DNA from: Streptomyces lydicus
Lineage (GTDB): Bacteria > Actinomycetota > Actinomycetes > Streptomycetales > Streptomycetaceae
Reading direction: 5' to 3'
Assembly (NCBI RefSeq): GCF_004125265.1
Contig: NZ_RDTE01000003.1
Coordinates: 5,828,001 to 5,892,000, forward strand
Length of the DNA: 64,000 bases
The notes under the pieces are model-generated. The model saw nothing but the letters and a program-made list of their open reading frames with translations, had not been told where the DNA came from and did no database searches. Shown piece after piece: positions 33,055-42,407 of this stretch (position 1 is the first letter of the stretch; each line of letters opens with the position of its first letter). A program made the translations under genes and the position numbers.

Positions 33055-33996
33055 TCACTCCTTGTGGGAGAGGGCGCGAAGGGTGCGGGAGGGGCTCGGC
33101 CGTCCCAGGACGTCCGCCATCCACACGCTGGTGGCGGCCAGTCGGTCCAGGTCGACCCCGGTCTCGATGCCGAGGCCGTGCAGCATCCACACCAGGTCTT
33201 CGGTGGCGAGGTTGCCGGTGGCGCTCTTGGCGTAGGGGCAGCCGCCGAGGCCGCCCGCCGAGGCGTCGACGGTGGTGACGCCGTGCTGCAGCGCGGCGAA
33301 GGTGTTGGCGAGGGCCTGCCCGTAGGTGTCGTGGAAGTGCACACCGATCCGGGAGGTGGCCACGCCGGCCTCGTTGAGGGAGGCCAGCAGGGTCTGCACA
33401 TGACCGGGGGTGGCCACGCCGATGGTGTCGCCCAGGCTCAGCTCGTCGCAGCCCAGGTCGAGCAGCGCCCGGCACACCCGGACGGTCTGCGCGATGGGCA
33501 CCGGTCCCTCCCAGGGGTCGCCGAAGCACATCGAGAGGTAGCCGCGGACCTGCACCTTGGCGTCCTTGGCCCGCGCGATGACCGGCGCGAACATCGCCAG
33601 CGCCTCGTCGACCGTGCGGTTGAGGTTGGCCTTGGCGAAGGACTCGGTGGCGCTGCCGAACACCGCGATCCGGCGGGCGCCCAGGGCCAGCGCACGGTCC
33701 AGGCCGCGTTCGTTGGGCACCAGTACGGGCAGCCGGTGCGGATCGATGCCGTCCAGTTGCGGGAACAGCTGCTCGGCGTCGGCGAGCTGGGGCACCCACT
33801 TGGGGTGGACGAAGCTGGTGGCCTCGACGGTGGGCAGGCCGGCGCCCGCGAGCCGGCGGATGAACTCCGCCTTGATCTCCGTGGGGACGACGGTCTGTTC
33901 GTTCTGCAGGCCGTCGCGCGCGCCGACCTCGTGGATCCGTACGCGGGTGGGCAGCCCCTCCGCGGTGACTTCCATCGGCAGTCCGGGCGCGGTCAT
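33055..33996 (-). CDS. Hydroxymethylglutaryl-CoA lyase
   Basis: 313 residues. TRVRIHEVGARDGLQNEQ is the HMGL/DRE-TIM opening with catalytic Asp and Arg; VHFHDTYGQALAN carries the metal-binding HxH; GLGGCPYAKSATGNLATED is the HMG-CoA lyase signature with its cysteine. Cleaves HMG-CoA to acetoacetate and acetyl-CoA, the last step of leucine breakdown. ATG overlaps the upstream stop by 4 bases (33993-33996). Confidence 0.92.
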   Translation of the reverse strand: MTAPGLPMEVTAEGLPTRVRIHEVGARDGLQNEQTVVPTEIKAEFIRRLAGAGLPTVEATSFVHPKWVPQLADAEQLFPQLDGIDPHRLPVLVPNERGLDRALALGARRIAVFGSATESFAKANLNRTVDEALAMFAPVIARAKDAKVQVRGYLSMCFGDPWEGPVPIAQTVRVCRALLDLGCDELSLGDTIGVATPGHVQTLLASLNEAGVATSRIGVHFHDTYGQALANTFAALQHGVTTVDASAGGLGGCPYAKSATGNLATEDLVWMLHGLGIETGVDLDRLAATSVWMADVLGRPSPSRTLRALSHKE

Positions 33997-36008
33997 CGGG
34001 TGCTCCCCTGCTCGTCCGCGGGCGCCGCCGCGGTCGCGTCCGCCCCGTCGGGGTCCTCGTGCGGGGTGATCACGGCCAGGATCTGGTCCATGGCGACGGT
34101 GCTGCCCGCGGTGACGTCGAGTTCGGTGACGGTGCCGGCGTGCGGCGCGGAGATGACGTGTTCCATCTTCATCGCCTCGACCACCAGCAGGCCCTGGCCC
34201 GCGGCCACCTCGTCGCCGACGGCCACCTTGACGACGGTGACGGTGCCCGGCATCGGGGCGGCCAGGGTGTCTGCGCCGTGTGCCCCCGCGGCCCCGCGCA
34301 GCGCGGCGGCCACCGGGTCGTACGAGGTCACCTGCCAGGAGTCGCCGTCCCGGCCGAGCCAGTCGCCGCTGCGGTGGAAGGTGTGCAGCACCCCGTCGAC
34401 GGTGACCCGGACCTGGTCCGGTGTGACCTGCCGGGACACTTCCGCACCCGGCCGTACGTCGTGGGCGACGGGGTCGTGGCCTGGCACGCGCAGCCAGTGG
34501 CGGACCGGGGCGGGCTCGCCGCCGAGGCGGAAGCCGCTGGGCGCGGCGAACGGGTCGCGCCAGCCGCCCCCGTCCACCGCGGGCTCCAGGGCGGCCTGCC
34601 GCACCGCCGCGGCCGCCGCGTACACCTCGTCCGGCACCGCGCCGTCGACCAGCCCGGCCGCCTCGCGCTCCACCAGCCCGGTGTCCAGCTCGCCGGAGAC
34701 CACGTCCGGATGGGCCAGCAGCCGCCGCAGGAAACCGGCGTTGGTGGTCACCCCGAGGGTGACCGTCCCGGCCAGCGCGGCCCGCAGCCGGCGCAGCGCG
34801 CTCGCCCGGTCCGGGCCGTGGGCGATGACCTTGGACAGCATCGGGTCGTAGCGGCTGCCGACCTCCACGCCTTGGGACAGGCCGGAGTCCGTGCGCAGCC
34901 CGTCGCCCTGCACCTCGTGCAGCGCCAGCACCGTGCCGCCGGTCGGCAGGAAGTCGCGGGCCGGGTCCTCGGCGCAGATCCGGGCCTCGATGGCGTGCCC
35001 GGTGAGGGTGATGTCCTCCTGGGCATGGCGCAGGTGCTCGCCGGCCGCGACCCGCAGCTGCCACTCGACCAGGTCGATGCCGGTGACGAGCTCGGTGACC
35101 GGGTGCTCGACCTGGAGGCGGGTGTTCATCTCCATGAAGTAGTAGGAGGCCGGGTCCTTGCCCGGGACGATGAACTCGACGGTGCCGGCGCCGCGGTAGC
35201 CGCAGGAGCGGGCGGCCTGGACCGCCGCCTCGCCCATCGCGGCGCGGGTCGCCTCGTCCAGCAGGACCGAGGGGGCCTCCTCGATGACCTTCTGGTGGCG
35301 GCGCTGCAGGGAGCACTCGCGCTCGCCGAGGTGGATGACGTTGCCGTGGCCGTCCGCCAGCACCTGGATCTCGATGTGCCGGGGCCGGTCGATCCAGCGC
35401 TCGACGAGGAGGGTGTCGTCGCCGAAGGAGGAGCGGGCCTCGCGGCGGGCGGAGGCGATCTCGTCGGCCAGCAGTGCCTCCTCGCGCACCAGCCGCATGC
35501 CCTTGCCGCCGCCGCCCGCGGACGGCTTGAGCAGCACCGGCATGCCGATCTCCCGGGCCGCTGCGGCCAGTTGGGCATCGTCGAGCCCGCTGCCCGAGGA
35601 GCCGGGGACGACCGGGACGCCGGCCTCGCGCACCGTCTCCTTGGCCCGGATCTTGTCGCCCATCAGCTCGATGGCGTCGGCGGACGGGCCGATGAAGACC
35701 AGCCCGGCGTCCGCGCAGGCGCGGGCGAAGGCGGCGTTCTCGGCGAGGAAGCCGTAGCCCGGGTGGACCGCCTGGGCACCGGTCCGGGCGGCCGCGTCCA
35801 GCAGCCGCTCCACGGACAGGTAGCTCTCGGCGGCCGGGGCCGGGCCGATGCGGACGGCGGTGTCGGCCTCGCGGACATGGCGGGCGTCGGCGTCCGCGTC
35901 GCTGAAGACCGCGACCGAGCGGATGCCGAGGGCGCGCAGGGTGCGGATGACGCGGACCGCGATCTCGCCGCGGTTGGCGATCAGCACGGTGTCGAAATTG
36001 GTGGCCAT
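33993..36008 (-). CDS. accA1: Acyl-CoA (methylcrotonyl-type) carboxylase biotin-carrying alpha subunit
   Basis: 671 residues. Biotin carboxylase domain (LIANRGEIAVRVIRTLR, KPSAGGGGKGM, EMNTRLQVEHPVTE), a linker BT-type domain, and a biotinyl domain with the canonical VEAMKMEH lysine site near residue 620. Carboxylates 3-methylcrotonyl-CoA together with 36026-37657 in this operon context. I use ATG 36008; an in-frame ATG at 36020 sits against the GAGAGGG ribosome site with almost no spacing. Confidence 0.9.
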   Translation of the reverse strand: MATNFDTVLIANRGEIAVRVIRTLRALGIRSVAVFSDADADARHVREADTAVRIGPAPAAESYLSVERLLDAAARTGAQAVHPGYGFLAENAAFARACADAGLVFIGPSADAIELMGDKIRAKETVREAGVPVVPGSSGSGLDDAQLAAAAREIGMPVLLKPSAGGGGKGMRLVREEALLADEIASARREARSSFGDDTLLVERWIDRPRHIEIQVLADGHGNVIHLGERECSLQRRHQKVIEEAPSVLLDEATRAAMGEAAVQAARSCGYRGAGTVEFIVPGKDPASYYFMEMNTRLQVEHPVTELVTGIDLVEWQLRVAAGEHLRHAQEDITLTGHAIEARICAEDPARDFLPTGGTVLALHEVQGDGLRTDSGLSQGVEVGSRYDPMLSKVIAHGPDRASALRRLRAALAGTVTLGVTTNAGFLRRLLAHPDVVSGELDTGLVEREAAGLVDGAVPDEVYAAAAAVRQAALEPAVDGGGWRDPFAAPSGFRLGGEPAPVRHWLRVPGHDPVAHDVRPGAEVSRQVTPDQVRVTVDGVLHTFHRSGDWLGRDGDSWQVTSYDPVAAALRGAAGAHGADTLAAPMPGTVTVVKVAVGDEVAAGQGLLVVEAMKMEHVISAPHAGTVTELDVTAGSTVAMDQILAVITPHEDPDGADATAAAPADEQGSTR

Positions 36009-36025
36009 TGCTGGGGACATCCCTC

Positions 36026-37657
<1,632 letters not shown>

Positions 37658-37722
37658 CAGTACGAGCCCCCTTGCTCGGTCGACTGTCCCGGTGCCGCGG
37701 TCCGCGGCTGCCGGGCCATCCG

Positions 37723-37771
37723 GGTTAATGGGCGTTAACCACATCTGCCTTCAGGTTAACGACCACTAACC
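37723..37771. promoter_or_regulatory. Two 18-bp inverted-repeat operators for the leucine-catabolic operon
   Basis: 37723-37740 (GGTTAATGGGCGTTAACC) and 37754-37771 (GGTTAACGACCACTAACC) share the GGTTA/TAACC arms and are 31 bases apart, about three helical turns. They sit between the divergent carboxylase operon and the TetR gene, the expected place for an autoregulated repressor. Confidence 0.75.
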
Positions 37772-37792
37772 CGGCTGTCTACAATCGACGGC

Positions 37793-38416
37793 ATGAGTAA
37801 TGCGCAGGCCTCCGCCCCGACCAGCCGCCGCGAGCAGATCCTCAAGGAGGCGGCCCGGCTCTTCGCGGAGCGCGGCTTCCACGGCGTCGGCGTGGACGAG
37901 ATAGGGGCGGCCGTGGGCATCTCGGGACCCGGTCTCTACCGGCACTTCGCCGGCAAGGACGCGATGCTCGCCGAGCTGCTGGTCGGCATCAGCGAGCGGC
38001 TGCTGGAGGGCGGCCGGATGCGGGTGACCGAGGGCGGCGAGAGCCCGGAGGCGGTGCTGGACGCGCTGATCGAGGGCCATATCGACTTCGCGCTGGACGA
38101 CCGGCCGCTGATCACCCTGCACGACCGCGAGCTGGACCGGCTGCGCGAGGCCGACCGCAAGCGGGTCCGCCGGCTCCAGCGGGAGTATGTGGAGCTGTGG
38201 GTGGAGGTGGTCCGGGAGGTCTATCCCGTTTGCGTGGAGGTAGAGGCCCGGTCCGCGGTCCACGCGGTCTTCGGGCTGCTCAACTCCACGCCGCACCTCA
38301 GTGCACGCGCCGGTCTGCCGCCCCGTGCGGCCACCGAGTCCCTGCTCAAGCGGCTCGCCCTGGGAGCGTTCGCGGCGGCGGCAACGGTAGAACGGGATCA
38401 GCTGCCTGTGAAGTGA
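37793..38416 (+). CDS. TetR-family regulator of the leucine/acyl-CoA operon
   Basis: 207 residues. N-terminal helix-turn-helix REQILKEAARLFAERGFHGVGVDEIGAAVGISGPGLYRHFAGKDAML is textbook TetR; the ligand domain follows. Divergent from accD1, with both operators in the gap. Likely a repressor released by an acyl-CoA intermediate (inference from family and place). Confidence 0.88.
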   Translation: MSNAQASAPTSRREQILKEAARLFAERGFHGVGVDEIGAAVGISGPGLYRHFAGKDAMLAELLVGISERLLEGGRMRVTEGGESPEAVLDALIEGHIDFALDDRPLITLHDRELDRLREADRKRVRRLQREYVELWVEVVREVYPVCVEVEARSAVHAVFGLLNSTPHLSARAGLPPRAATESLLKRLALGAFAAAATVERDQLPVK

Positions 38417-38788
38417 TCCCGGCCGCCGGTCACCGCCGGTCGGCGGCCTCGGGATTACCACGAGAAGCCCAAGAAATGGTCATGGCAGATTTTGCGGGAG
38501 GGTAAAGGGGAATGTGCCCGGCGGCCGATTTCCCGGGAGTGGGGCGGATCTCCGGCGCTGAACCGGAGGATCTGTGTCCGTGAGGACGGCGTCAAAGTCC
38601 CGGGATCTCCGTTGATTGGCGTGCTCGGTGGTGCCAGGATGAGCCGCAGTTGCTACGCCCGTAGATGGTTGGCCCGTAGGGCCAGGCCGACGGGGGGCCA
38701 CGTACAGCCGAAAGTTGCGTACTCACGGGGGAGACGTTCCGGTGCCTGAGCTGTTCATAAGAGGAACCCGGTCCACGGACTACACGAT
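38417..38788. other. 372-bp region upstream of the Sdp-like genes
   Basis: Contains a hairpin at 38546-38571 (GATCTCCGG/CCGGAGGATC, perhaps the terminator of the TetR gene) and a promoter-like sequence at 38612-38640. An 85-codon frame at 38492-38749 is Arg-rich and has no ribosome site, so it is not called. Confidence 0.5.
38612..38640 (+). promoter_or_regulatory. Promoter-like sequence for the Sdp-like operon
   Basis: TTGATT (38612-38617) and CAGGAT (38635-38640) with an ideal 17-base spacer fit a sigma-70/HrdB-type promoter. The transcript would have a leader of about 140 bases before the first gene, with a GGCCCGTAGGGCC-type palindrome inside it. Confidence 0.45.
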
Positions 38789-39175
38789 GTGTCTATGACC
38801 AGCCAATTCATGGCGGGTATTTTTCTGGGTGGGATTTTCTCCGCCGCCGCCGTCATTGTTGCGGTCATCGCCGGAAAGAGCCGGAAGGGAACTCTGCGCA
38901 AGAATTCCTTTGCTGGAGTGCGGAGTAAGGAAACCCGGAGCGGCGACGACGCCTGGCGTGCCGGGCAGCACGCGGCCCAGCGGACGTACGTGCGCCTGAT
39001 CCCGGTGCTCGTTGTCGCAGCCGTCGCGTCGTGGGTCAATGCCATCGCCGGTGGGCCCTCCTGGGCCTACGTGGTGATCGTCGTGACCAGCGGCAGCGCA
39101 GATGTCGTGATCGCCGTCTCGTCCACCGCGGCCGCTCGTGCCGCGGTGCGCGAGGAGCGCCGACACCTGGGCTGA
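38789..39175 (+). CDS. SdpI-family membrane protein (probable toxin immunity)
   Basis: 128 residues. Membrane segments at about 8-28, 69-88 and 93-115. Between the first two is a cytoplasmic loop KNSFAGVRSKETRSGDDAWRAGQ, which matches the SdpI family motif (N-x-x-x-G-[IV]-R-x-x-x-T-x-x-x-x-x-AW). In Bacillus, SdpI protects the cell from its SDP toxin and traps the SdpR repressor at the membrane. It is first of four genes with SdpC-, SdpA- and SdpB-like products, but no SdpR-like repressor is adjacent. GTG 38789 or ATG 38795 may be the start; no clear ribosome site. Confidence 0.75.
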   Translation: MSMTSQFMAGIFLGGIFSAAAVIVAVIAGKSRKGTLRKNSFAGVRSKETRSGDDAWRAGQHAAQRTYVRLIPVLVVAAVASWVNAIAGGPSWAYVVIVVTSGSADVVIAVSSTAAARAAVREERRHLG

Positions 39176-39213
39176 GGCGCACCTCTCCCTCTCTCCAGTC
39201 ACGCCTGGGCCCC

Positions 39214-39242
39214 GCCCGACGCGGCGGACCGCCGCGTCGGGC
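39214..39242 (+). terminator. Strong hairpin between immunity and toxin genes
   Basis: Perfect 13-base arms GCCCGACGCGGCG (39214-39226) and complement (39230-39242) with a 3-base loop, 39 bases after the immunity-gene stop. It could end or attenuate transcription so that the two genes are expressed differently. Confidence 0.55.
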
Positions 39243-39366
39243 GGCCGGTCATGTGTGGCAGCCGCCGGGCGCCTTCTTTGCCATGCCTCTAGACAGGGCG
39301 CCGGCCGTCGCGCACTCCGGCATGGCCAATCACCCCCACCATCAATCGACTTGCGAAGGAAAAACG

Positions 39367-40050
39367 ATGCATTTCAAGAGAACTGCCCTACTCGCCTCGT
39401 CGGCAGCGGCACTGGCCGGAATCGTGGCCTGCGGCGCGTCGGCCGTGGCCGCTCCGCCGGCGGTGGCAGCCGCCCCCACGACGCAGGCCATGGCTACTTC
39501 CGGCGGCGCCGGGAAGCACCACGTCAAGTACTCCGACGAGGACATCGTCGGCCTGCTCATCTTCGCCAAGGGCAAGGCCGCTCACGACCACCCCGCTCTG
39601 GCCAAGCAGATCAGGGCCCGGCGCACGAAGGGGGCGGACAAGGTGACGGCGGCCCAAATAGCCGAATTCACCAAAATACTCCAGCGGATCGACTCTGCCT
39701 TCCACGAGAAGGTGACGGTCCCCGTCCAGATCAACGACCCGTTCCAGGCCAAGCAGGGCATGCTCCGGCTCAACGACGACGTCAAAAAGTACATCGCGCA
39801 GCAGAAGGCGGCCTCCACCACGGACACGGCGCGCGCCAACGGCTGGTGGTGGCACGACGTCAACGGCCTGATCGAGATCAACGTGGTCGGCGCCATCAAC
39901 GCCATCGGATACGCGAATGTGGCCGGCGCGACCGAGGCGGTCGTCGCCCTGGTCGTCGTCCCGGCGGCGGTGAGCTACGGATTCGACATGAGCGAGCCCA
40001 ACAGCCTGGATGCGGACGCCATGGTCTCGGCCGTGGCCCGGGACCTGTAG
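39367..40050 (+). CDS. SdpC-family toxin precursor (sporulation-delaying-protein-like)
   Basis: 227 residues. A signal peptide covers about 1-36; IVAC at 19-22 resembles a lipobox, so lipoprotein processing is possible. The exported part begins with YSDEDIVGLLIFAKGK (55-70), matching the conserved SdpC segment after its signal peptide. A helical middle leads to GWWWHDVNG and a long hydrophobic Ala/Val/Gly segment (about 167-205), the position of the 42-residue SDP toxin. Unlike Bacillus SDP, the mature region has no cysteine and so no disulfide. GAAGGAAAAACG precedes the ATG. It likely yields a secreted membrane-active peptide after SdpAB-dependent maturation (family knowledge; cleavage sites unknown). 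Confidence 0.8.
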   Translation: MHFKRTALLASSAAALAGIVACGASAVAAPPAVAAAPTTQAMATSGGAGKHHVKYSDEDIVGLLIFAKGKAAHDHPALAKQIRARRTKGADKVTAAQIAEFTKILQRIDSAFHEKVTVPVQINDPFQAKQGMLRLNDDVKKYIAQQKAASTTDTARANGWWWHDVNGLIEINVVGAINAIGYANVAGATEAVVALVVVPAAVSYGFDMSEPNSLDADAMVSAVARDL

Positions 40051-40080
40051 GCACCCGGCTCGCTGAACAGCACGAACGAC

Positions 40081-40119
40081 GGGTGTGCCGGCCGTGGTGA
40101 CGCCGCGGCCGGCACACCC
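40081..40119 (+). terminator. Strong hairpin after the toxin gene
   Basis: Perfect 14-base arms GGGTGTGCCGGCCG (40081-40094) and complement (40106-40119), 31 bases past the toxin stop. It may let most transcripts stop after the toxin gene or stabilise its 3' end, giving more toxin than maturation proteins. Confidence 0.6.
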
Positions 40120-40160
40120 CGCTGATCCATCGGACCACACGCAGCCGAGGTCGCGCCCGA

Positions 40161-40766
40161 ATGGCCAATACGCCCCTCACAGACCCCGTGAAACCAGCGG
40201 AAGGACGGAATGCTTCGCTACGTCAACTGGTCCTGTTCGCCGGAGTATGTCTTTGTGTCTTCGGCTACCTTGCCGCTTCTCTCTTCTACACCTTGCCGAG
40301 CAACGCGCTGAGCAGCCGTCAGTCTAAAGGCGCTGCCAGGCACGCCCTGAACATTCTGACGCCGGAGAACTGGGCCTTCTTCACCCGTGACCCCGAGACC
40401 GCGCAGATCGGCGTTTATGCCCTGGGGGCGGATGGTGCGGGGCGTAATCTTTTGCGCACGCCGCAGGGTGCCCCGTCGAACCTGTTCGGCCTGTCCCGTA
40501 CGCAACGAGCTCAAGGGCCGGAGCTGGGGTATCTCAATGCGGCTACGGCAGCGCACTGGATGGCATGCGACGGTCGCCTCGACGACTGCCTGCGGGAGTC
40601 GTCCGGCGGCAGAGTATGGCGAGTGAAGAACGAGAGCCCAGTCCCGACGGTGTGCGGCAACGCCTATCTCACTCAGGAGAAGACGGTGCCCTGGAGTTAT
40701 CGGGAACTGGTCCCGTACTCCAGGAGAATTGTCAAGATCGCACATCTGGATATCCGATGCAGATAA
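40161..40766 (+). CDS. SdpA-family toxin maturation protein
   Basis: 201 residues. One membrane segment at about 23-44 (VLFAGVCLCVFGYLAASLFY), then NILTPENWAFFTRDPETAQIGVYAL, the diagnostic SdpA motif of proteins annotated as SdpA-family antimicrobial peptide system proteins. Later cysteines (MACDG, DDCLR, TVCGN, DIRCR) may form disulfides if the domain is external. In Bacillus SdpA works with SdpB to convert SdpC into active SDP. Its stop overlaps the SdpB-like gene (TAATG at 40764-40768), which points to coupled synthesis. Confidence 0.85.
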   Translation: MANTPLTDPVKPAEGRNASLRQLVLFAGVCLCVFGYLAASLFYTLPSNALSSRQSKGAARHALNILTPENWAFFTRDPETAQIGVYALGADGAGRNLLRTPQGAPSNLFGLSRTQRAQGPELGYLNAATAAHWMACDGRLDDCLRESSGGRVWRVKNESPVPTVCGNAYLTQEKTVPWSYRELVPYSRRIVKIAHLDIRCR

Positions 40767-41770
40767 TGTCCGCTGTACATTCCCTCGCCGGCCGGCTTGC
40801 CGAGGGCACCGCCCGGCACGATCTCCGCTCCCGGTGGTTCGGCGTCGGGCGCAGCGTCATCGCCGTGGCCCAACTGAGTGTGCTCCTACTGACCCCCCTC
40901 AAGGCCCTGCTCGTCCCGGTCGTCGGGATGGGGGAGTTCCCGCGCTGCGATACGGTTCGCGCGGCCTCTGCGCTGTGCCTCGGTGGCGACGCGGTGGGTG
41001 CGGAGCCCCGGCGGTGGCTGCTGATCGTGGTGCTGATCGTCGCCGCCAGTGGTTACCGGCCGCGGTGGATGGTGATCCCGCATGCCTGGGCCGCGTATTC
41101 CGTCGCGGTCAGCATTTCGGTGCCCGACGGTGGCGAGTCGGTCGGCATGATCATGTGCTTCCTGATGATTCCGATCGGCCTGGCCGACGGCCGCACCTGG
41201 CACTGGCAGCGACCCGAATCTGCACTGGCGCCGTCGTGGCGTACCGTTTCGCTGGCCTTTTTTCTGGCCATCCGGGTGCAGATTGCCTATCTCTATCTGG
41301 ACAGTGCCCTCAGCAAGTTCGGGGTGTCCGACTGGGCCAATGGAACGGCCGAGTACTACTTCCTGCGCGACGGCATGTTCGGTGTGAGCCGGCCCTGGGA
41401 CGGTGTCCTGCTGTGGATGTCGCAGAGTTCTTTGGTAGTGGTTTCCATGACGTGGGGCGCGCTGCTGATCGAAATCGCGATCGGCGTATGCCTACTGTCC
41501 TCGGGGCGTCGGCGCAAGGCCGGCATGGTCATGGACATCGTGCTGCACGGCTCGATCATTCTCACGATGGGCCTGTGGAGTTTCGCGCTGGCGATGATCG
41601 GTTCGGCGATTGTGTGCGCGACCCCGGACCGGAACCCGGTGGAACCGGTGGCTGAAGGTTCCGGACCCGATACTGCCGGGGCCGGGGCGCACGACACAGG
41701 CCGGGCCGCCGTTCCGTGCCCGGAATGCGGTGCGCACGCCGCGTCCGACGCAGCCGTATCGTCTGTCTGA
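40757..41770 (+). CDS. SdpB-family membrane protein (HTTM-like)
   Basis: 337 residues with about six to seven membrane segments (LLIVVLIVAASGY, WAAYSVAVSISVP, MIMCFLMIPIGLA, TVSLAFFLAIRVQIAYLYL, LVVVSMTWGALLIEIAIGVCLL, IILTMGLWSFALAMIGSAIVC). The RVQIAYLYLDSALSKFG segment matches the HTTM/gamma-carboxylase-like region of SdpB. A soluble tail ends in a CPECG pair, unusual for the family and possibly metal-binding. ATG 40757 or 40766 (overlapping the SdpA stop). Required with SdpA for SDP maturation in Bacillus. Confidence 0.85.
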   Translation: MQIMSAVHSLAGRLAEGTARHDLRSRWFGVGRSVIAVAQLSVLLLTPLKALLVPVVGMGEFPRCDTVRAASALCLGGDAVGAEPRRWLLIVVLIVAASGYRPRWMVIPHAWAAYSVAVSISVPDGGESVGMIMCFLMIPIGLADGRTWHWQRPESALAPSWRTVSLAFFLAIRVQIAYLYLDSALSKFGVSDWANGTAEYYFLRDGMFGVSRPWDGVLLWMSQSSLVVVSMTWGALLIEIAIGVCLLSSGRRRKAGMVMDIVLHGSIILTMGLWSFALAMIGSAIVCATPDRNPVEPVAEGSGPDTAGAGAHDTGRAAVPCPECGAHAASDAAVSSV

Positions 41771-41781
41771 CGCCGGGCAAG

Positions 41782-41825
41782 CGAAGTCCCGTCAGTGCGC
41801 AAAGGCGCTGACGGGCTTCTTCCCT
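41782..41825 (+). terminator. Terminator of the Sdp-like operon
   Basis: Hairpin 41782-41818 (CCCGTCAG/CTGACGGG core with a bulge and a wobble pair) followed by TTCTTCCC, 12 bases past the SdpB-like stop. Confidence 0.7.
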
Positions 41826-41839
41826 GGCGCGATACTTGC

Positions 41840-42166
41840 CTATCCGTGCGTCACAGGTTCTTCGAACCGGAACGTGCTTCCGTTGCGCGGACCGAGGGTG
41901 GCCGTGACCTGCACGCCCGACGACGCTCCGGCTGTGGAGAACTCCTTGCTCGCCTCGGCGAGCCGCGCGTTCTTTTGCCCGCGGTAGCGGAAATACACGC
42001 TGATGCGGTGTGTACCGCGAGTCACAGTGACCTCGGAAGTGCCCCATTTTGCAGCATATTCTTTGCCATCTACCTCAATGACCGGATTCGTCATCAGGTG
42101 ATGAAACCAGGCTGCAATAAGTGACGGTTTGACATGGACTTCTACAACTGCCGTTTGATCCGTCAT
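41840..42166 (-). CDS. Small beta-rich protein of unknown function, convergent with Sdp-like genes
   Basis: 108 residues. Alternating strands (TAVVEVHVKPS, PVIEVDGKEY, SEVTVTRGTHRISVYFRYRG, VQVTATLGPRNG) suggest a small beta-sandwich; one hydrophobic helix-like stretch (LIAAWFHHLM) is near the N-terminus. No signal peptide or cysteine. ATG 42166 without a good ribosome site. It faces the toxin operon across a shared terminator; whether it belongs to that system is not shown by anything but position. Confidence 0.6.
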   Translation of the reverse strand: MTDQTAVVEVHVKPSLIAAWFHHLMTNPVIEVDGKEYAAKWGTSEVTVTRGTHRISVYFRYRGQKNARLAEASKEFSTAGASSGVQVTATLGPRNGSTFRFEEPVTHG

Positions 42167-42356
42167 GAGTTGATGCTAAATGGCCCATCGGGAGTGATCA
42201 ATGATTTCCCGTGGAGATGGCCGTCGGATGGTGGAATGTTTACGCATTCGGCGTGAACTGTGCGCGGGTGGGCGCGCCCGCTGTGACGGGTGGCGACAAG
42301 GGTGTGACGGAGGACTCTGGACGTTCGTGGTGACTGGCGGGTAACCTGCGCCTGAG

Positions 42357-42378
42357 CAAGCGCTTAGACATGCGCTTG
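42357..42378. promoter_or_regulatory. Inverted repeat before acyl-CoA dehydrogenase gene
   Basis: CAAGCGC (42357-42363) and GCGCTTG (42372-42378) with an 8-base spacer, ending 29 bases before ATG 42408. A typical TetR-type operator position; the regulator is not adjacent. Confidence 0.5.
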
Positions 42379-42407
42379 GCCGGCGACCTTGAGGAGGCGA
42401 CGTAGCG

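Noticed and set aside
38492..38749. 85-codon frame upstream of the Sdp-like genes
   Set aside because: No ribosome site and overlapping a promoter-like sequence; Arg-rich composition.
40565..41770. 401-codon frame as the SdpB start
   Set aside because: The extension runs through the SdpA gene in another frame; the ATG at 40757 or 40766 overlaps the SdpA stop and matches the family length.
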